In this document: positions 58,182 through 64,000 of the stretch, one piece after another
Position numbering within the stretch: the stretch's first letter is position 1
Layout: each line of letters starts with the position of its first letter
Program-made: the position numbers and the translations under genes
Source of the DNA: Anaeromyces robustus
Lineage: Eukaryota; Neocallimastigomycota; Neocallimastigomycetes; Neocallimastigales; Neocallimastigaceae
Assembly: GCA_002104895.1 (NCBI GenBank)
Contig: MCFG01000303.1
Coordinates: 22,718-86,717 of the forward strand
Reading direction: 5' to 3'
DNA: 64,000 nt
Notes under the pieces: model-generated
What the model was told of the DNA's origin: nothing
Seen by the model: the letters and a program-made list of their open reading frames with translations, nothing else
The model's database searches: none

Positions 58182-61100
58182 TGTTCCATTAACTTTCATC
58201 GATGTAGTAGGAAGAATCACAAGCCTTCCTTTGCTCTTATCAGGAGAAAACTTTGCCACTCTAAAAAGAACATTAAGGATATTACTGACTTTTCTGAAAT
58301 CAACAATTCTTTTACTTCTAAGAACAATTTGAATGAATTTTCCTTTTGTCTTAGTTGGAACACTAACGGGTGGAATAACAAGAAAAGAGATGGTATTCTG
58401 TATTTCTTTAGTCTCTTTAAACCGCTATTTGTTTGTTTTCAAGAAACTGGTAATGGTACTAATTCTAGTAATGTTATTCCTTGTAAAATCACTTTACCTA
58501 AATATAAATATTTCTGTAAGAGAGCAAATAATACAATTCCTGGTTTGAGAGGTTTATATATCTTTTATAATAGGTCTTTACAGACTTCTATTGAAGATTT
58601 TTCTTTGAATTATATTATCTCAGTTACGACATATTCCTTGTGGAACTTCACTAAGTGTTCTATTGGAAATATTTATATACCTCAGAAAGGGCATAGTTTA
58701 CACCATAAATCTGCTAAAGCAGAAGCTTGTACATGGTTTTCTCTTCACTTACATCATCCTTCTATTCTCCTTGGCGATTTTAACATTAATCTTGAAGATA
58801 TTCAAAATTGGGTTTCTAATATAAATGGCTGGTATTTATTTCAACTCAATGGTTCTCCTATCTCGTGGGTAAGTGGAAGTCGTTCCTCTGCTATTGACCA
58901 TGCTATTATTAATGAACCCATGAAAAATCTTCTGTCTTCAGCTTCAATTATTGATTTCTCTCCTATCTCCGATCATAAGCCTCTTCTTGTTTTTGGAAAT
59001 TATTTTGATGATAATAATACTTTCTCACTCCCTAAAAAACCAGCTCGTTGGAATAGAATCAAATGTCTGGACGAAAGTATTAAAATTGCTACTAGTAATA
59101 GATTTAGTATTCTTATGAAGGAATGTACAGATAATTATTATTCTTCTAATGCTATATATGATATGTTTGTATCTACTGCTAATTCTATTGCTGATGAATT
59201 GGAAATTGTATCTACTCCTGATATTCATGAATCTATGTTTCATATGTCTCAAAAAATCTTTAACCTTCAGAAACTCAAAGTTAAGGCTTACAAAGATATT
59301 AAAAAATTGGGTTCTGTTCGTGCCCTTGATGATTATATTAGACTTATCAATAATTATCAGAAGCTGTGTGATAATATCCACAAGATGTGTAATCACTTTC
59401 GTATGCTTGAATATCAACATTGGGTTTCAGTTGGGTGTCAGTTGGCTATTAATAAAGATTCTAGGAATTGGTGGAAATGGATCAAAAAGAATACTAAAAT
59501 TGGTAAATCATCTAACTTTTCACTTCATCCTATTAAAGATAACGATGACAACATTGTTTATTCTTCTCGTGAACAACTTAACGTTTGGCATGACCATTAT
59601 GAAAAGTTAGCTTCTGATTCTACTGGTCATAGTTTATATAAACCTTTTTGGTCCAACCCTGCCAACCATAAGTTATATAACTTCAGCAATAATATAGAGT
59701 GGGATATTAATGGTGAAATTAGTATTGAGGAAATTCGCTCAGCTATTTCTGATATCCCTAAATTTAAAGCTTCAGGTCCTGATGATGTTCCTATTGAATT
59801 TTTTAAAGCTATTTCTACTGATCTTGGAAACTCCGATGACTCTTCTGATATTACTAATTATGGTCTCTCTTTTCTACATTTATTTTACAACCGTATTTGG
59901 GATGGTGACTTTCCGGATTTATGGAATACTGCTTGTATTGTTTCTATCCCTAAAAAAGGAGACTTATATGACTGTAATAATTATAGAGGTATATCCCTGA
60001 TCAATAACTGTATTAAAATTATCTCAAAAATTGTTACTACCAGAATCTCAACATATGCTTACAAGAATAATTTCATTAGACCTGAACAATTTGGTTTTCG
60101 TAATAAAGAAGAATGTATCAGTTTATTTGTCTCCATTCGTACTATATGTCAGACCAGACAGAATATGGGAAAAGATACTTATTTGGCTTTTTTAGACCTT
60201 AAAAAAGCTTATGATTCAGTTCCTATTTATAATATTCTGAATAAACTTGAATGCTTAGGAATTAGAGGAAAATGTTATAATTTCCTTAAAAACTTATACT
60301 TATCTTCCAAAGCTTGTGTGAAACTTGACTCTCAATATTCGGATACTTTCAATATTGAGAAAGGTGTTAGACAGGGTTGTCCCCTCTCTCCTATCTTATT
60401 TAACCTTTTCATCAACGATATTTTTCGAGATTGTAACGAATATGGAGTTTGTATTGATAACGAATACTGTTGTGGGGGCCTCTTTGCCGATGATATTGTC
60501 CTTTGTGCACCTACTAGAAGTAAACTAAATAAGCTTTTGAAAAAAGTTAATGATTGGGCTAAATTTAACCTTATGGAATTCGGAATTGGTAAATGTGGAA
60601 CTACGGTTGTAAAAGCAGAAAATTCTAAAGTTAAAGGTGACCCTACCTTTTACCTTGCTGGTCAAATTATTCCAAAAACTAATTGTTATACGTATTTGGG
60701 AATTCCTTTTGATAGTGATTTATCTCTTAAACCGATAATTAAATCGACGAATAATAAAGTTAGGAAAGCGCTTTTTTCTGTTAGAGGATTTTTAATTAAT
60801 CCTTATATGCCTATATCCTTCAAGAAATCAGTTTTTAATTCGGTTGTTGTCAGTCAAGTATCATACGTTGCACCTTTACTTGGATCTAATAAAACTAGAA
60901 CAAACGGTGCTCAAAGGCTAATTAATAAAGGACTCTCTTGGATTGCAGGTCTTAGGAAGCGCTCTTCCTTCATATCTTTATATAGTGTATCTAAAGATCT
61001 TAATATTCCTCCTCTTTCTGCCAAATGTGCCATTGCTCAAGATAAATGTTTTAAGAGATGGGCAGACTCTAATTGTATTATTTCCAAGTTAGTTACTATT

Positions 61101-62318
61101 ATTCCGAAGATGAGAAAATACACATGGGCTAAAGAAAGCAGAACTTTATCAAAGAAACTTTCTAAAATTGGCTCTAGAGAAGATATTTTGACTTTTTATT
61201 GGAATAGAGATGTCAAAAAAGACTCCGTTAAAGCTGTTACCTATTGTGATAATCACCTTGAATTATCTCGTGATTATTTACATCTTGAACTTGAATACCC
61301 TAACTTGGCTTATGGCTTTAATTGGCTCCTCAAAATACGTAGTGGTTATAAATTCAATAGTGAAATTGCTAAAGCCGCTAAACTTGTATCTGACTCTTGC
61401 CCTGATTACTGTCCTTGTTGTAAAGGCGGTAGTCAAACCTTCGAACATTGGATTTTAGAATGCCCAACATTCGATCATTGGCGTTCTAAGTTATTTGGCA
61501 ATCTTGAAACCATTTATTTGTATGTTAATCGAAAACCTTTAGTTAGTTCTGATAATATCAACTTTTCTAATAATTTTAATAATAACTACAATAATAATAT
61601 TTATGATAATATCTATAATAATAATAGCAGTAGTAATAGTAATATTAATATTAATAGTAATAATAATGGTAATAGCAATGATAATAGTAATATTAATAAT
61701 GTTAGTAATAGTAATAGTACTAGCTTATCTACATATTTTCTATACAACTACTCTCAATTCATTAATAATTTAACTATCAACAACATTTTTTTTGGTTTTA
61801 ATTACTTCAACAATTTCTCCTCCTTGGAGAATTCTTCACGAAATAGTACTTTCTTAGTTTCTAATAGTTTTATTCATTATGTTAGTTTAACTTACAACTT
61901 AAATAATACTTTCAGTTATAGTATCAACAACAATAATAATAGTTTAAATAATAGTATTAATTATAATAATTTAGTTAGTAATGCTTCAAGTGGGGTAAAT
62001 TTTCATTCCAACTCGTTGGAATGGAGTAGGGTATATTATTTCCTTCTTGGTGGAAGAGTTAATCATTATAACTTGGGGAAAGAGGAGTGGAACAGTCTTT
62101 GTAAGGCGCAACTTAAACCTAGCACCTTTTCGGATGTTCCACTTTTGGTACGTACATCCGCACTTTTACTTAGAATTATGCCTACTGTTAGTGGCCAGAT
62201 CTGGTCATTATTCAATAGGTATCCCAACAATCTAACCAAGAGCGTCGAAGCTGACAATTCAGTAGGACAAGACAGTAGGTCACACGCATCTAATAATGAT
62301 AATAACTTTCCAACTTGA
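58065..62318 (+). CDS. LINE endonuclease-reverse transcriptase ORF, 5' part supplied by flanking DNA
   Basis: The open frame is 1417 codons, but the first 39 (58065-58181) lie outside the element. Numbering from that ATG, an APE-type endonuclease covers about 94-312 (SWNTNGW, CFQETG, LLGDFNIN, SAIDHAI, SDHKPLL). The reverse transcriptase is at about 560-850: KASGPDDVPIEFF, SIPKKGDLYDCNNYRGISL, AFLDLKKAYDSV, GVRQGCPLSPILFN and the catalytic FADD at 807-810 (Phe in place of the commoner Tyr). A zinc-knuckle-like C-x2-C, His, Cys cluster follows at about 1112-1132 (CPCC then HWILEC), as in the zf-RVT domain. After an Asn/Ser-rich tract (about 1166-1220) comes a conserved-looking C-terminus ending NNFPT. 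The protein nicks target DNA and primes reverse transcription of its RNA. No RNase H or ORF1 is visible. The clade is not determined. Confidence 0.85.
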   Translation: MIKKDDVINGVLITKKILDINKKKIFFYYNYFYYDTILRCSINFHRCSRKNHKPSFALIRRKLCHSKKNIKDITDFSEINNSFTSKNNLNEFSFCLSWNTNGWNNKKRDGILYFFSLFKPLFVCFQETGNGTNSSNVIPCKITLPKYKYFCKRANNTIPGLRGLYIFYNRSLQTSIEDFSLNYIISVTTYSLWNFTKCSIGNIYIPQKGHSLHHKSAKAEACTWFSLHLHHPSILLGDFNINLEDIQNWVSNINGWYLFQLNGSPISWVSGSRSSAIDHAIINEPMKNLLSSASIIDFSPISDHKPLLVFGNYFDDNNTFSLPKKPARWNRIKCLDESIKIATSNRFSILMKECTDNYYSSNAIYDMFVSTANSIADELEIVSTPDIHESMFHMSQKIFNLQKLKVKAYKDIKKLGSVRALDDYIRLINNYQKLCDNIHKMCNHFRMLEYQHWVSVGCQLAINKDSRNWWKWIKKNTKIGKSSNFSLHPIKDNDDNIVYSSREQLNVWHDHYEKLASDSTGHSLYKPFWSNPANHKLYNFSNNIEWDINGEISIEEIRSAISDIPKFKASGPDDVPIEFFKAISTDLGNSDDSSDITNYGLSFLHLFYNRIWDGDFPDLWNTACIVSIPKKGDLYDCNNYRGISLINNCIKIISKIVTTRISTYAYKNNFIRPEQFGFRNKEECISLFVSIRTICQTRQNMGKDTYLAFLDLKKAYDSVPIYNILNKLECLGIRGKCYNFLKNLYLSSKACVKLDSQYSDTFNIEKGVRQGCPLSPILFNLFINDIFRDCNEYGVCIDNEYCCGGLFADDIVLCAPTRSKLNKLLKKVNDWAKFNLMEFGIGKCGTTVVKAENSKVKGDPTFYLAGQIIPKTNCYTYLGIPFDSDLSLKPIIKSTNNKVRKALFSVRGFLINPYMPISFKKSVFNSVVVSQVSYVAPLLGSNKTRTNGAQRLINKGLSWIAGLRKRSSFISLYSVSKDLNIPPLSAKCAIAQDKCFKRWADSNCIISKLVTIIPKMRKYTWAKESRTLSKKLSKIGSREDILTFYWNRDVKKDSVKAVTYCDNHLELSRDYLHLELEYPNLAYGFNWLLKIRSGYKFNSEIAKAAKLVSDSCPDYCPCCKGGSQTFEHWILECPTFDHWRSKLFGNLETIYLYVNRKPLVSSDNINFSNNFNNNYNNNIYDNIYNNNSSSNSNININSNNNGNSNDNSNINNVSNSNSTSLSTYFLYNYSQFINNLTINNIFFGFNYFNNFSSLENSSRNSTFLVSNSFIHYVSLTYNLNNTFSYSINNNNNSLNNSINYNNLVSNASSGVNFHSNSLEWSRVYYFLLGGRVNHYNLGKEEWNSLCKAQLKPSTFSDVPLLVRTSALLLRIMPTVSGQIWSLFNRYPNNLTKSVEADNSVGQDSRSHASNNDNNFPT

Positions 62319-62485
62319 TTTAATTTAATAATATACACTATACCATATGAAGTAATTATAAATTATTACTATCTATTAAATAATAAATTATTATTCTTTA
62401 TTAGATTAAGTTTTAATATGTACAATTACTTTATAACATGTACTTTTTAAATTAAATTTAAATAAAGTTTTCATTATTTTATTGC

Positions 62486-62526
<41 letters not shown>
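58182..62526 (+). mobile_element. 5'-truncated non-LTR retrotransposon (LINE) with poly(A) tail and target-site duplication
   Basis: ACAATATTACGT occurs at 58170-58181 and again directly after the poly(A) tail (62526-62537; the first A is ambiguous). Base composition jumps at 58182 from nearly pure A/T to mixed sequence. The tail is 40 A residues (62487-62526), preceded 20 nt upstream by AATAAA (62461-62466). An open EN-RT frame, a long pure poly(A) and identical duplications indicate a recent insertion. The element lacks an in-frame ATG before the endonuclease and has no ORF1, so it is 5' truncated. Confidence 0.85.
62487..62526 (+). repeat. Poly(A) tail of the LINE
   Basis: Forty consecutive A residues at the 3' end of the element, followed immediately by the target-site duplication. 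Confidence 0.9.
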
Positions 62527-62527
<1 letters not shown>

Positions 62528-64000
62528 AATATTACGTATTATTTAATTATTTTTCATAAATAAAAAAAAGAAATCCTTTAGCCTAAAGAAAGAAAGAAAG
62601 AAATATAAAATAATCTACTTTATTAATTAGTAGTTTTTTATTATTATTAAAGAAAAAATTTAATCAGTAAAAAAAAATTAAAAAAAAAAAAAATTGATCT
62701 ACTTAAATAAAAATAAGTAAAATTAAAAAAATTGATCGACTCAAATAAAATAAATAAAATCATTAAAAAAAATGATTAAATTTAATTATTTTAATAAATT
62801 TTAATTTTTTTTAATAAATTAATTATTTAACTAACTTAATGAATATTTAGTTAGTAAGTTAGTTAGCTAGTTAGTAAGTTAATTTATTAAAATTTATTAA
62901 AATTTATTAAATTTTGTAATTTTTTAATGAAGATCAAATTTTATTAAAATTATTAAATTTATTTATTATTATTTCTTTTTCTCTTTTATTTACTATTTTT
63001 TATTTTTGTTTTATTTATTTATTTATTTAAAATATTTTTATTAAATTTATAATTATTCTAACATAAAAAAATTTTTTTTTACTTTGTTAAATTGAGATCT
63101 ACTCGATTACAAAATTACAAAATGGGTAATTTTAAGCTCCATGTATATACAAATATACAAATATACAAATATATAAATATTAATAATTTTGTACTTTAAA
63201 AAAGATATGTTTAAATAATTTGTAAACCATAAATTAATAAATAAAAATAATAATAATAATAAAAATTGATCTACCTAATAATTTTATTATATATAATTCT
63301 TAAATTAATAATATATAATAAAATAATTAAATAAATAAATAAAAACAAAAAAAAAATATATTCATTTTATTTTTGAATAATATATAATTTATTCTAATAT
63401 TACATTTCGTTTCATTATCGAGTCGCTACGCTTTATCACACATGTTCACCCTGTCTACCACTACATAAAAATAACATATATATGTAATTTATACATATAT
63501 TTAAACAATAATAATAATAATAATAAAAACCTATATATAAATATTATAAATATTATATTATTATATATATATTTATATATTTATATATTTTTTATCAATT
63601 TATTTTATATATAAAAATACCATTTTTTGCGTATATATAAAATAAATTTATATACTATCAAAATAATAATAATAATGGATAATAAAAAATATATCTATAT
63701 TTTTTTATTATATTTTTTATTTTTAGTAGCAATAAAAAATTAACCATAACCAATTTTACTTGGTAAAATATTAATTTATATTTATATAAATATAAATTAA
63801 TATTTTCCTTGTAGGACAGAAAAGAAAAGTTGTCAATCCAACATTAAAATAAAATTATTTTTATTAATAAAAAAATTAGGAATAATTTCTTTATTTTTTT
63901 TTTTTTTTTTTTTTTTTTTGAATATATTTTCCTATTTGTTATAAATAAATTTTTAATAAATAAATTTTTAATTTTTAAAATTTAATTTTTTTTTTTTGGT
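62527..64000. other. AT-rich region right of the LINE
   Basis: No intact gene is seen. A TTGATCTAC-like motif recurs (about 62693, 62730, 63094, 63265). A G/C-richer island lies at 63407-63463, a 42-bp palindrome at 63765-63806, and a short ATG frame at 63675 encodes a hydrophobic leader-like peptide that soon stops. Confidence 0.45.
63765..63806. repeat. Perfect 42-bp palindrome
   Basis: The 42 bases are their own reverse complement, centred between 63785 and 63786. After a one-base bulge (T63764), GG on the left can pair with CC on the right, extending the potential cruciform or hairpin. Confidence 0.85.

Noticed and set aside
63675-63743. Start of a secreted-protein gene (hydrophobic leader after ATG at 63675)
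   Set aside because: The frame stops after 22 codons and no in-phase downstream exon could be found before the window end.

Overview
The window looks like nuclear DNA of an anaerobic gut fungus (Neocallimastigomycota; genus not determinable). The evidence is intergenic DNA made almost only of A and T, long AAT/AAAT/AAATAT microsatellites inside and between genes, GT-AG introns with GTAAGT/GTATGT-type donors, Asn-rich proteins, and two gene types typical of this phylum: a secreted protein ending in two fungal dockerins (CBM10-type) and a giant Cys/Gly-Tyr-Tyr-repeat protein matching the fungal cellulosome scaffoldin (ScaA-like) type.

Layout: 1-1080 (+) is the 3' end of a CPSF160/Cft1 mRNA cleavage and polyadenylation factor gene (four exons). 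1081-3914 is AT-rich spacer with a microsatellite, a 29-bp perfect hairpin and a short inverted-repeat pair. 3915-23220 (+) is the centrepiece: a seven-exon gene I reconstruct as 6103 codons, with a signal peptide split across two small exons, dozens of Cys/GYY repeats, an acidic C-terminal segment with two LRKR sites, and a hydrophobic C-terminal tail. 24603-25643 (-) is a secreted LRR (BspA-type) plus transglutaminase-like protein whose catalytic Cys and His appear replaced. 29037-30611 (-) is a seven-helix membrane protein with an Asn-rich tail. 36259-43491 (-) is a 21-exon class C (GABA-B-like) receptor with a beta-helix ectodomain and an EGF-like module. 45915-46560 (-) is a decayed gene ending in a recognisable CBM1 cellulose-binding module. 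54868-57053 (+) is a three-exon CotH-kinase protein with two dockerins. 58182-62526 (+) is a 5'-truncated LINE with an open EN-RT frame, a 40-nt poly(A) tail and an 11-12 bp target-site duplication.

Functional reading: three items belong to extracellular plant-fibre degradation (scaffoldin, dockerin-bearing CotH protein, CBM1 relic). A class C receptor with a beta-helix ectodomain could sense extracellular carbohydrate (inference). The scaffoldin would be held at the cell surface by its C-terminal tail and would bind dockerin-bearing proteins such as the CotH protein. The two genes lie about 32 kb apart with unrelated genes between them, so this is not an operon-like cluster. All exon joins were made by eye from splice signals and phase; in the four multi-exon models the phases close exactly.
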